34,156 nt of DNA from a virus. A program made the position numbers and the translations under genes. Location: positions 1 through 34,156 of IMG/VR virus record IMGVR_UViG_3300044996_000619. One strand, written 5' to 3'. Positions 25,024 through 32,358 of this stretch are shown piece by piece. Every line of letters begins with the position of its first letter. Position 1 is the first letter of the stretch. The notes beneath the pieces are model-generated. The model was given only the letters and a program-made list of their open reading frames with translations. It had not been told where the DNA came from and searched no databases.

Positions 25024-25244
25024 TGCACACTGGGGATATGAATATGGTTAGTCAGCACATCAATTTCTTAGGAAAAGAAATCAGATCGCTGATTAAGACG
25101 TGTTTAGAAATAGCGTGGTTTTCTAGGGGTGGGTGGGATTATGATCAAGTACTGCAAATGTCTGCAGGTGAGCGAGATCTTGCAATTGAAATAGTAAATG
25201 AGCGTTTAGAAGCTGCTGGTAAAATGATGCACCCAGTGTTTTAA
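25020..25244 (+). CDS. Second chaperone ORF, probably reached by frameshift
   Basis: A 74-residue frame in -1 relation overlaps the end of the gp26-like gene by four bases. Its ATG has no ribosome site, only U-rich sequence, so it is made either by coupling or as the tail of a frameshift fusion. The product is helical (GKEIRSLIKTCLEIAWFSRG, then SAGERDLAIEIVNERLEAAG), like the short second chaperone that binds the tape measure in other phages. A terminator follows at 25279. Confidence 0.7.
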   Translation: MMHTGDMNMVSQHINFLGKEIRSLIKTCLEIAWFSRGGWDYDQVLQMSAGERDLAIEIVNERLEAAGKMMHPVF

Positions 25245-25278
25245 TCAAGTCGTGAGTTCAGATACTTTTAGCGACGTT

Positions 25279-25306
25279 ATAAAGGGCAGCTTCGGTTGCC
25301 CTTTAT
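25279..25306. terminator. Shared bidirectional terminator
   Basis: A 12-bp stem (25279-25290 with 25295-25306, one G-T pair) closed by a TTCG loop, between two convergent genes. The stop codon of the minus-strand family gene (25303-25305) lies inside the right arm. Confidence 0.85.
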
Positions 25307-25935
25307 AGTTTCGCGTAATCACTTAGTCCATTTTCAATTAGTTCTGCTTTACATTCAAGAATATCAGCATCGCCTGACTTTTTATAATTTTTTGCTATAA
25401 TTGTAAGAGCTTCGGACAGTTGAGGATTTTCTGGAAAGTCTTTTTCAAAATCGAATCTAAAAATTTGATGACACATCAAAAGCCGCATCACATTTCTAAT
25501 CTCGTTGCACTCACGAATGTAAAGTGCACCCATAATCGCTTTTGGAAAATGCTTGAGAGTTTCTAAGCTTGAGCAAAAATTAATATTCAACCAGCCTTGA
25601 ATTACGTTTGGAATATGTTCGAGCGTTGTAAGCTTATCACAACGTTCAAGCGAAACATAGCTACCTGAATCGCACATACCTTCAAGAGATTCAAGCTCTC
25701 GACATCTATCAGCCATAATTTCCTTACGAACGTATGATGGACCATTTTTAAAATTTTTAATTTTAGAATTAGTAGCAAAAAATGCACCTTCAATTTTACA
25801 GCCAGGAACGTATATTTGAGGTCCTTTATTATAAACCTCAGTAAGTTCAGCTAAATCTTCAACAGATTCAGGAACGCCAATATCAAAGCGAATTGTATGA
25901 GTTTCTTCATTTAGGAATGATTTAAAGCTTTGCAT
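25303..25935 (-). CDS. AKL-family LRR-like protein 4 (cluster 2)
   Basis: The ATG at 25935 (leader MQSFKSFLNE|E) aligns with its neighbour and follows AGGTGAG; an in-frame GTG at 25941 is less likely. The product is 210 residues. The middle carries about four leucine-rich turns of roughly 22 residues with the pattern L-x-(S/T)-L-(E/K)-x-x-P-x-x-I-x-G and a cysteine (examples LESLEG, LTTLEHIPNVIQG, LETLKHFPKAIMG). The tail is DILECKAELIENG and AKL-stop. LRR surfaces usually bind proteins. It is the last gene of cluster 2, ending in a shared terminator. Confidence 0.85.
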   Translation of the reverse strand: MQSFKSFLNEETHTIRFDIGVPESVEDLAELTEVYNKGPQIYVPGCKIEGAFFATNSKIKNFKNGPSYVRKEIMADRCRELESLEGMCDSGSYVSLERCDKLTTLEHIPNVIQGWLNINFCSSLETLKHFPKAIMGALYIRECNEIRNVMRLLMCHQIFRFDFEKDFPENPQLSEALTIIAKNYKKSGDADILECKAELIENGLSDYAKL

Positions 25936-26560
25936 ACTCACCTAATCCATTTTCAATTAGTTCTGCTTTACATTCAAGAATATCTCTATCTTGATTAAAA
26001 TAATGATCTTTTACAATTCGCATGGCTTCACGTAGCTGCGCGTTATTTTGATTTGTTGTAATTTCATCTTTGATTGCAATTATTCCATCACAGAGTAAAA
26101 TAGAAAGAATACCTCTTAGCGAATGACAGAATCGTATTAATAAAATTCCTGTTATTTTCTTAGGCATCCACTTTAATGAAACTAGATTAACACAATTTGA
26201 AATAGCAAAATACCCATTACACTCTTGAACACACCCTTCAAGAGTAGTTAATCCCATACACATACGAAGATTAATATCAGAACCAATATATTTTGGCATT
26301 CCTTTTAGCGTAGTAAAACCAGTGTCTGCAGCATATAACGTTCCTGCTATATACGATGGACCGTCATCCCAACTCTTAATATTTTTCAAACCGCTGATAT
26401 CAAAATCATTTTTGATGATGCACCCTGTAACATAATCAGGCTGTATGTGAATTAAATCACGCATTGAATGAATGTCATTCTTATCGTAAAAAGTATAATT
26501 AGGATCAAAGAAAATTCTTGGAGGATCTTCTTCCTGAAGATATGATTTAAAGCTTTGCAT
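25922..26560 (-). CDS. AKL-family LRR-like protein 5 (cluster 2)
   Basis: This 212-residue family member has the leader MQSFKSYLQE|E, LRR-like turns (FTTLKGMPKYIGS, LTTLEGCVQECNG, LVSLKWMPKKITG) and the tail DRDILECKAELIENGLGEYAKL. It overlaps both relatives by 14 bases. Each turn has a cysteine or asparagine in the strand after the glycine (RMCMGL, SNCVNL, RFCHSL), as in cysteine-containing LRR ladders. The likely late promoter is at 27243-27250. Confidence 0.85.
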   Translation of the reverse strand: MQSFKSYLQEEDPPRIFFDPNYTFYDKNDIHSMRDLIHIQPDYVTGCIIKNDFDISGLKNIKSWDDGPSYIAGTLYAADTGFTTLKGMPKYIGSDINLRMCMGLTTLEGCVQECNGYFAISNCVNLVSLKWMPKKITGILLIRFCHSLRGILSILLCDGIIAIKDEITTNQNNAQLREAMRIVKDHYFNQDRDILECKAELIENGLGEYAKL

Positions 26561-27215
26561 ATTCTGATAATCCTCTTTCTATCAATTCAGCTTTGCACTC
26601 AAGTAAATCCCTATCTTTTTTAAAGTAATGATCACAAATAATATAAAGCGCTTGTTCTAGATTAGATTGATTAGCATCGTAATGAATTTCATCAATACCA
26701 ATGGTTAGAAAAACGTGAAGAATGTTTTTTAAATTTTTGCAATCCGTTAAAAACAGATCTCCATCCATTTTCTTCGGCATATACTTCAAGCTAATTAAAC
26801 TCGTACAACCGTCAAGGTTAAAATAAGCGCCAAGTTGTTTTGGACAATACTCTAAAGTTGTCAACGCAGTACAACCACGAATGTTTAATCCATAAAGATT
26901 TCCGCCGATCTTTTCAGGTAACCCTTTTAATGAAATAAAATTTTTGCAATATTGAATTGTTAAAGTTTTTTTAATTTTACTTGGAGCGCCAACACAAGTT
27001 TTAAATGAATCAATTTTACTGACAGTAACATTTCCTTCTACAATACAGCCTGGACTATACTGCTCATCGTACTCTACCCAGTCACTAAAATCAATAACAG
27101 GACTATCTTCAATATTACCTTTTATGATTAGATCTTCAGAATCCTCGTTTGGATAATGACGATCTGAATTATAAATTTTGGGTGCTTCTGTTAGAAAGCG
27201 CTTGAATGTTTTCAT
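26547..27215 (-). CDS. AKL-family LRR-like protein 6 (cluster 2)
   Basis: This 222-residue first gene of cluster 2 has the leader MKTFKRFLTE|A, the closest match in the window to the T4 internal-protein leader MKTYQEFIAE|A. LRR-like turns include FISLKGLPEKIGG, LTTLEYCPKQLGA and LISLKYMPKKMDG. The tail is DRDLLECKAELIERGLSEYAKL. The ribosome site is weak. A late box lies 27 bases upstream. Head packaging is inferred from the leader. Confidence 0.87.
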   Translation of the reverse strand: MKTFKRFLTEAPKIYNSDRHYPNEDSEDLIIKGNIEDSPVIDFSDWVEYDEQYSPGCIVEGNVTVSKIDSFKTCVGAPSKIKKTLTIQYCKNFISLKGLPEKIGGNLYGLNIRGCTALTTLEYCPKQLGAYFNLDGCTSLISLKYMPKKMDGDLFLTDCKNLKNILHVFLTIGIDEIHYDANQSNLEQALYIICDHYFKKDRDLLECKAELIERGLSEYAKL

Positions 27216-27223
27216 TAAGACAA

Positions 27224-27251
27224 TCTGATAAAGGTGATGACTTATTTATCA
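27224..27251. repeat. Inverted repeat around a late promoter
   Basis: CTGATAAA at 27224-27231 and its complement at 27244-27251 are separated by 12 bases. The right arm contains most of the late box of the cluster 2 genes. In RNA it could form a hairpin at the 5' end; in DNA it could be an operator. Chance cannot be excluded. Confidence 0.4.
27243..27250 (-). promoter_or_regulatory. Late promoter box (GATAAATA) for cluster 2
   Basis: GATAAATA on the minus strand, 27 bases before the ATG at 27215, at the left edge of the gene-free RNA-like region. Confidence 0.65.
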
Positions 27252-27289
27252 GAAAGATTGAGGATTTTTGAAGTATATCAAATTTTTAA

Positions 27290-28320
27290 GCCTAACCAAT
27301 AAAATGGTTAATTTAAACAAAGCTCTTTTGATAATTTATCTATTTTGTTAAAAACTGATTGAGGAATATAGCTATAACCTTCCTCGGGACATATCTCTAC
27401 CTCTCTACCGCTCTCCCGTTTATCACTGCATTGAAGCTTTTTAATTAGCTTTATGTAGTTATTGGATTATAGGGACATTATTGTAAGTCTTTTAGATAAA
27501 GACGGCCCAAACCCATTAACAGGATTTTCAGTAGAACCCAATCAAGCTGATTACCTCAGTGATTAATCGAGTGACAATAGTAAGCGTTTATCGACCAAAA
27601 TTTATTTAAGCTGGCTTGCTATGCCAGGTAGCCTACACCAATCTCTCGACTGGTTTTTGTGGACGACTACTAATTCGATACTTATCCCCGTCGTTTTACG
27701 TTCCACACTAAGAACGATTTGGCGGACTGAATTAAATTCAGAACGACAACCGTAAAAGCTCTTATTAAAAAGTCCTTACGGTTGTCGCGATATGGTCGTT
27801 TATGAGCTTGAAAGAAATCCTTTCTTTCTCGTGTCGGCTTTACGGAAGCGCTAGTCTATCCTGCCATTCAACCTGATACTATCAGGCCTCGCCTTGCGGC
27901 GCCCCAAGCTATTGGCTCTCAAGGGCAAGTCCAGGCACCAATGTCTTCTTTTTAAGTTATTAATTCCTTACGCTTCTTTCAGCGTGTAAGAATTAGCCCC
28001 TCCAAACCTCTACAGGCAGCTCTCGCGGCAAGGCTACATTGTCAAGACCCACTTTACCAGTTGGTAAACCCATTCTGGTGCGATATTAATTTCTCTAGCA
28101 AAATAACGAGAAACTTAACTATAGGCTCGCAACACCTACGAATTATATCTTTTTAGTCAGCTCTTCAGCGCGCACTTAATTGCAGTGTGAGATCATTGGG
28201 GACGGCAGTTCTTGTACTGTTGATCTAACCGTGCAGTCCTTTTTAAGGTTTTGATTTGAGAGGTGCGAACAAAAGTCCCGGAACCCACAAGCACCTCTAT
28301 AAAAACAGAATCAAAACAAA
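27290..28320 (-). ncRNA. Large structured non-coding RNA candidate (GOLLD/ROOL-like class)
   Basis: About 1.1 kb has no credible gene in any frame but is full of perfect inverted repeats. Clear stems (plus-strand coordinates) are: 28249-28256/28309-28316 enclosing 28259-28266/28291-28298 (8 bp each); 28090-28095/28108-28113; 28053-28058/28063-28068; 27961-27973/27982-27995; 27890-27893/27898-27901; 27872-27878/27880-27886; 27810-27817/27821-27828; 27744-27755/27776-27787 (12 bp); 27611-27615/27623-27627; and 27385-27389/27414-27418. One loop reads GCAA, a GNRA tetraloop, only on the minus strand, so the RNA is probably read leftwards like its neighbours. The size and hairpin density fit the giant phage RNAs GOLLD or ROOL. 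I cannot confirm the family without a covariance model, and the ends are approximate. Confidence 0.65.
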
Positions 28321-28336
28321 TAAACGGCTTAAACTT

Positions 28337-28546
28337 TTAAACTTCTGAACGAATAACTGAAAACGAAACGGATTTTTTTGCAAACACTAAAATTCTAATT
28401 TTTTTATTGGGAATAAGTTCCCGTAGCACAACAAGGTGCTTGCGCAAAAGCTGACGAGCCTTTGGCTTTGGTAAATCATAGGTGTCAACGTGTACGATAA
28501 AGATGTCGCCTGACTTGAGGGACATTATCTTATCATCAATAAGCAT
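28337..28546 (-). CDS. 69-aa hypothetical protein upstream of the RNA
   Basis: The start ATG at 28546 has GGGAG at a usable distance. The product is basic (PKPKARQLLRKH, then NKKIRILVFAKK) with short hydrophobic strands (DIFIVHVDTYDL), possibly a small nucleic-acid-associated protein, but no family is recognised. It ends 17 bases before the first helix of the RNA-like region, so the RNA could be processed from the same transcript. An exact TATAAATA box overlaps its start codon. Confidence 0.7.
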   Translation of the reverse strand: MLIDDKIMSLKSGDIFIVHVDTYDLPKPKARQLLRKHLVVLRELIPNKKIRILVFAKKSVSFSVIRSEV

Positions 28547-28553
28547 ATTTATA
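28546..28553 (-). promoter_or_regulatory. TATAAATA overlapping a start codon, possible late promoter of the RNA
   Basis: An exact late consensus ends in the first base of the ATG at 28546. Transcription would begin inside the small gene, so it cannot serve that reading frame, but it could drive the structured RNA about 220 bases downstream. Chance is possible. Confidence 0.35.
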
Positions 28554-28559
28554 GTCTCC

Positions 28560-28808
28560 CTATAGGCCTAATATGCGCTGGTTACGAGCAGAGCGCTTAA
28601 GGTTACGGTAGATGCCGCGGAAGGTATTCTTGGCGTTTAAGATGGTTCCTACTGAAATTGGAATTAACGCGCCATCAACCATCATGGTCTTACGGTTCTT
28701 TTCAATTTCAACGTACCCAGTTGGCTCAATAGTTTGACCGGCCTGAGTTAAACCTGTAATGATATTTTTTGCGGCTCGGCGTAGAGCCTTTGCTTTCTTT
28801 AGATTCAC
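28560..28808 (-). CDS. 82-aa basic protein, GTG start
   Basis: The start codon is GTG, preceded by AAGGAGAG, a strong ribosome site. The product is very basic at both ends (NLKKAKALRRAAK and RGIYRNLKRSARNQR), with a central segment around residue 40 (RKTMMVDGALIPISVGTI). It has the feel of a small conserved phage protein whose function I do not know; nucleic acid binding is a guess from charge. It is transcribed from the promoter at 28844-28873 and is followed closely by the 69-aa gene and the RNA region. Confidence 0.78.
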   Translation of the reverse strand: MNLKKAKALRRAAKNIITGLTQAGQTIEPTGYVEIEKNRKTMMVDGALIPISVGTILNAKNTFRGIYRNLKRSARNQRILGL

Positions 28809-28843
28809 GAGAGTGCTCTCCTTGTCTGTTATTATCAGATAAC

Positions 28844-28873
28844 ATTATAACAAGGAAATCAGAAGAAGTACAC
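28844..28873 (-). promoter_or_regulatory. Early-type promoter (GTGTAC - 18 - TATAAT, extended -10)
   Basis: Minus strand: GTGTAC at 28873-28868, 18-base spacer, TATAAT at 28849-28844 preceded by TGT. Transcription should start near 28837, about 30 bases before the GTG start. It shares its TGTAC element and extended -10 with two other promoters in this region. Confidence 0.72.
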
Positions 28874-28936
28874 TAAAATTTAGCGTATTGCTTTGGAACA
28901 AATTCTATAGTTTAAAAATACTATCTTTAGCAATAT

Positions 28937-29527
28937 TCATATTTTTGCCAATTGTGAAAATCCATTCTCAATTAAAGCAGCTTTAAATGCTAATAAATCT
29001 CTATCAGTATCATAAAATAAATTAAGCCATTTTAAATTTTCAATATTTTCAACTCTAAACATGCAATTTGAAAGAAGACACATTGATAGAACGTTAGCCT
29101 TAACGTGATCCTTGATGTCAACGACTATCGTTGAGTTGAGATCGGCAACCTTTTGAAGGTTATGAAAGTCAGTGCCAAACAGCTTTAAAAGATTGTGCCC
29201 AGCAGAAAGTTTATCATCCATTATGATTTTTGTAACGCTAGGAACATGAAGTTCGATACTACGCGCGATCACGGTTAAGACTAAATAAGATGATGCTGGT
29301 GGATTTAATGCTTTTAAAATACATCTTTTATAATTATGAATTAGCTCACTGATGTTAACAGTTTGCACATCGGTGAATGTAACGTCAAGATTTAAATTTG
29401 CGTTACCATAAATCCAAAGATCAGGCGAAACATTAAACTCTTTAAGAAGCGCCGCCGCGATTTTTACCGTATATGATGGGTAAAAATCTACATTTGCTGA
29501 AAATGTTAACTTAAGTTTTACGCTCAT
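28937..29527 (-). CDS. AKL-family protein 7 (cluster 3)
   Basis: This 196-residue family member starts MSVKLKLTFSANVDF and so lacks the MKxxxLLxE leader. The C-terminal module is present (VLSMCLL, then DRDLLAFKAALIENGFSQLAKI). It has its own promoter so close (29534-29562) that the RNA would start at the ATG. It is the most diverged member of cluster 3 and is separated from its relatives by 35 bases. Confidence 0.8.
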   Translation of the reverse strand: MSVKLKLTFSANVDFYPSYTVKIAAALLKEFNVSPDLWIYGNANLNLDVTFTDVQTVNISELIHNYKRCILKALNPPASSYLVLTVIARSIELHVPSVTKIIMDDKLSAGHNLLKLFGTDFHNLQKVADLNSTIVVDIKDHVKANVLSMCLLSNCMFRVENIENLKWLNLFYDTDRDLLAFKAALIENGFSQLAKI

Positions 29528-29533
29528 ATTACT

Positions 29534-29562
29534 ATTATAACATAAGCGTAAAAAAGGTACAA
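29534..29562 (-). promoter_or_regulatory. Early-type promoter (TTGTAC - 17 - TATAAT, extended -10)
   Basis: Minus strand: TTGTAC at 29562-29557, 17-base spacer, TATAAT at 29539-29534 preceded by TGT. The predicted start is at or beside the ATG at 29527, giving a leaderless RNA. Confidence 0.75.
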
Positions 29563-30228
29563 TTAAATTTTTGCGAGATGTGGAAGTCCAGCTTCAATGA
29601 GAGCAGTTTTAAACTCTAGAAGATCATCTTTATGTTCTCTGTAAAGCTTAACCCAAGATACGTTTGTGCCGGCTACTTTTGAACTTGATGACATAATTTT
29701 AAAGTCACGGTGTTCTAAAAGACATAAGCCTAAAACTGAGTCTTCAATCTCTCTATGAAGTTCTAGAAACGTGATTTCTCCTTTTATTGACTTGTGAATA
29801 TTTTTGAGAGTAGTTGAAGAAGTTGCATAATCAATGTTTTCATTGTCATCAATTTCAATGTAATCGGAATTTACAACTACACTAGTTGGAAAATTAATAT
29901 AAGAAAGTCCAATTCTACCAAACCCTCTAATGAAATTCCAATCAAATTTATTGAAAACAATCTTTCGAATGTCAGTTTGTAGTTGTTTGATACTAACATT
30001 ACCTGAAGCAAAGTGAAAGATAAGCTTACACGTTTCAACACCTTCTTCTGCATTAATGTAGCTATCTTTATTTTCTACAAATTTTGTACAAGGTATCTTA
30101 TGTTTGAGCTCTTCAATAATTTCTTTTAGCCCCTTTGGGTACTCACTAGAACAGATGTATGTGACATACGCGTAGCCTGGAGTGGTTAGTAAACTTTCTT
30201 CACTTTCTAGTAATGTTTGAACTTTCAT
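29563..30228 (-). CDS. AKL-family protein 8 (cluster 3)
   Basis: This 221-residue member has the leader MKVQTLLE|S and the C-terminal module TLKNIHKSI, VLGLCLLEH, DDLLEFKTALIEAGLPHLAKI. The variable N-terminal half has alternating hydrophobic strands (AYVTYICSS, CKLIFHFASG), unlike the LRR turns of cluster 2. Its ATG overlaps the stop of the previous relative by four bases. It belongs to the transcript beginning near 31559. Confidence 0.83.
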   Translation of the reverse strand: MKVQTLLESEESLLTTPGYAYVTYICSSEYPKGLKEIIEELKHKIPCTKFVENKDSYINAEEGVETCKLIFHFASGNVSIKQLQTDIRKIVFNKFDWNFIRGFGRIGLSYINFPTSVVVNSDYIEIDDNENIDYATSSTTLKNIHKSIKGEITFLELHREIEDSVLGLCLLEHRDFKIMSSSSKVAGTNVSWVKLYREHKDDLLEFKTALIEAGLPHLAKI

Positions 30229-30887
30229 AATTTTGCCAGATGTGACATTCCATTTTCAATGAGCATCGCTTTGAACTCAAGCACGTCCATTTTTTGCTCC
30301 ATTGCTTCAACATATAAATCAAGCCAAGGATTATCTTCAATGATTTGATTTGATCTAAAACGTATAGACGTTCCAGACATTAAGATAAGTCCTAAGACAC
30401 TTGAGTTAATTTCATTTTGAATAACGAGCTCTTCAGCATTAAGAATTCTTTTATGAACATCTTTTAATGAATTACCGTATACGACGACTGTAGCCCACCC
30501 GTTATTTCTCTGAAATGCGCTAATACGAACACCGATTTTGCCTGGAAACATCATTGTCATATTAGCAATATATTCATCACTCATGGTAAATATTAAATTA
30601 TTGTTCTTAAGTATTTTTTTGATTTCATCGTGAAAATGACCTAAGTTAACAACTTCTGAAACATCTTTAAACTCAATTTTGAATTTTCTCTCGGTTCCAT
30701 CAAAATTAAAAAGAATTTCTTTTATTGAAAACGACAATGAATAAAGTTCTTTAATTACGCTATTAACACTGTTACTGATATTTTTTTCTTTATCTTGGGG
30801 CTGACTAGGCCATTCTTCAGACACTCTGAAGCTGTATTTAAACCCTTCAAAATTAGTGTTTTCTTTTAATAATGTTTGTACTTTCAT
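30225..30887 (-). CDS. AKL-family protein 9 (cluster 3)
   Basis: This 220-residue member has the leader MKVQTLLKE|N, nearly identical to that of its downstream neighbour, although the following 100 residues differ. Module: SLKDVHKRI, VLGLILMSG, MDVLEFKAMLIENGMSHLAKL. It overlaps both adjacent relatives by four bases. The identical leader with a diverged middle suggests duplication followed by fast change. Confidence 0.84.
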   Translation of the reverse strand: MKVQTLLKENTNFEGFKYSFRVSEEWPSQPQDKEKNISNSVNSVIKELYSLSFSIKEILFNFDGTERKFKIEFKDVSEVVNLGHFHDEIKKILKNNNLIFTMSDEYIANMTMMFPGKIGVRISAFQRNNGWATVVVYGNSLKDVHKRILNAEELVIQNEINSSVLGLILMSGTSIRFRSNQIIEDNPWLDLYVEAMEQKMDVLEFKAMLIENGMSHLAKL

Positions 30888-31543
30888 AGTTTCGCGTATT
30901 GTGATAATCCATTTTCAATGAGCATCGCTTTAAACTCGAGCAAATCCATTTTTTCCAATCTAGCCAGCTTGTAAGGCTCTGTCCAAGTACGATTGCTTTC
31001 TCGAACTTCTTTACTTGTAAAGTTAAGTTCTACTAAATTATCAATCAAAAGCAATCCTAAAATGTTTGATTTGATTGTGTCTTGTAAGATAATACAATTG
31101 ACATTTATCAGCTGTTTATGAACTCCACTAAGGGACCTGCCAGAAACCAGCACTATTCCATTATCAGTTTCAAAGATCTTATCTGAAACAAATATTGAAA
31201 TGCTTGTAGGCAAATACAAGTTCGTCATTCCGTAGTATTTATCAGAATTTGCTACTTTTAAATTTAAAGCTTTGAGGTTATCTAAAATAGTTGCGTGCAG
31301 CTTTTCAATATCAATAGTAAAAGCTGCATCGTCAAAGAAAATTATTAATGAAACGAATTTGCCGGCAGTTTCAACATTGAAACTGATTGAATAGATAGGA
31401 TAATCTTGAAGTGCAGCAGTAACGTTTACTTCAAGCTGCTTGAAGATTTTGGATAAAAACTGTTCTGGGTTTTTTTCATACGGATTTTTTATCATTACGG
31501 CGTAGCGCGCACCGTAACCAAGTAATGGAGCTTCAGCAGACAT
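30884..31543 (-). CDS. AKL-family protein 10 (cluster 3)
   Basis: This 219-residue member starts MSAEAPLLGYGARYAV, without the usual leader. Module: SLSGVHKQL, ILGLLLIDNL, MDLLEFKAMLIENGLSQYAKL. The last 25 residues are close to those of its downstream neighbour, indicating a recent duplication. An AGGGTG ribosome site precedes the ATG, and the promoter at 31566-31595 lies just upstream; it is first in a three-gene operon. Confidence 0.83.
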   Translation of the reverse strand: MSAEAPLLGYGARYAVMIKNPYEKNPEQFLSKIFKQLEVNVTAALQDYPIYSISFNVETAGKFVSLIIFFDDAAFTIDIEKLHATILDNLKALNLKVANSDKYYGMTNLYLPTSISIFVSDKIFETDNGIVLVSGRSLSGVHKQLINVNCIILQDTIKSNILGLLLIDNLVELNFTSKEVRESNRTWTEPYKLARLEKMDLLEFKAMLIENGLSQYAKL

Positions 31544-31565
31544 AAATCACCCTATTTTAATGCAA

Positions 31566-31595
31566 ATTATAACATCAAAGTAAGAAAAAGTACAA
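31566..31595 (-). promoter_or_regulatory. Early-type promoter (TTGTAC - 18 - TATAAT, extended -10)
   Basis: Minus strand: TTGTAC at 31595-31590, 18-base spacer, TATAAT at 31571-31566 preceded by TGT. It starts immediately beyond the end of the upstream family gene and gives a leader of about 16 bases. Confidence 0.75.
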
Positions 31596-31596
31596 T

Positions 31597-32358
31597 TTAG
31601 ATTTTCGCGAGTTCCTTGTAACCAGCTTCTATCAAATCTGTTTTACACTCAAGAATGTCTTTATCGCCATCTAAATGCTTAGTGACTATTGGGATCCAAG
31701 GATTCCATACTTGATTAGGCGATTTAAATCCTGATGCTGAAGTTAGCGTTCGTATTGTAGGATTTAGCAAAATGCCTAACGCGTTACTTACTACCTTACC
31801 GAACAAAAATAAATTGAAGCACTTGATGTGTTTGATATTTGCAAGTGAAAGCTCATTTTGCGCAGCAGAAGCACTTCTTCCGCCAAGCGCAATACCGTCC
31901 CAGTTCCACTTCTGCAAGTCTCGAGTTTTTTCCTCATCAAAGGTAAGACCAGCTGGAATAGGAGAAATAAAGACGATGGAGTTCACATACATCGCACTCC
32001 CTTTCTTAGGTTCCGAATGAGAATCGTAATAAGCGATCTTACTGTGAAGCTCTAAAAGCGCTTGATCAACGTTGATTGCTTTTGTCACGTAAAAAATAAA
32101 ATCATACCCAAGATCACTATTATTTCTTGATTGGGCAGACATTCTGAACATTTTTAAACCATCAACATTAGCGTTTTTAACCAACTGCAGTGTTTCTTTC
32201 CAAGCATCACTGTCGACGTTAAAGGCGTCAACCCCGTCTTTTTGCCAGCGCTTAATCGGTAAAAGCTCGCCAGTTTCATCATCAACCACAAAGGGACTCA
32301 GACGAAAGCGAATGGTGGCGTAGTGATTAACTTCTTCAAATAATTGATTTATTTTCAT
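31597..32358 (-). CDS. AKL-family protein 11 (cluster 3)
   Basis: At 253 residues this is the longest intact family member, with the leader MKINQLFEE|V. The middle is richer in beta segments (GYDFIFYVTKAI, YVNSIVFISPIPAGL). The module is recognisable but diverged: LGGRSASAAQNEL in place of SLxGIHKxI, then ALGILLNP and DKDILECKTDLIEAGYKELAKI. It overlaps the stop of the disrupted relative upstream by four bases. Confidence 0.82.
   Translation of the reverse strand: MKINQLFEEVNHYATIRFRLSPFVVDDETGELLPIKRWQKDGVDAFNVDSDAWKETLQLVKNANVDGLKMFRMSAQSRNNSDLGYDFIFYVTKAINVDQALLELHSKIAYYDSHSEPKKGSAMYVNSIVFISPIPAGLTFDEEKTRDLQKWNWDGIALGGRSASAAQNELSLANIKHIKCFNLFLFGKVVSNALGILLNPTIRTLTSASGFKSPNQVWNPWIPIVTKHLDGDKDILECKTDLIEAGYKELAKI

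Noticed and set aside
27290-28320. tRNA genes or a tmRNA in the gene-free region
   Set aside because: No cloverleaf with a proper T-arm, anticodon stem and acceptor stem could be built on either strand, and no tag frame was seen.
27290-28320. CRISPR array or tandem repeats in the gene-free region
   Set aside because: The repeats are inverted and all different; there are no regularly spaced direct repeats.
27290-28320. Group I or group II intron
   Set aside because: The flanking genes are not halves of one protein, and no intron-encoded protein is present.
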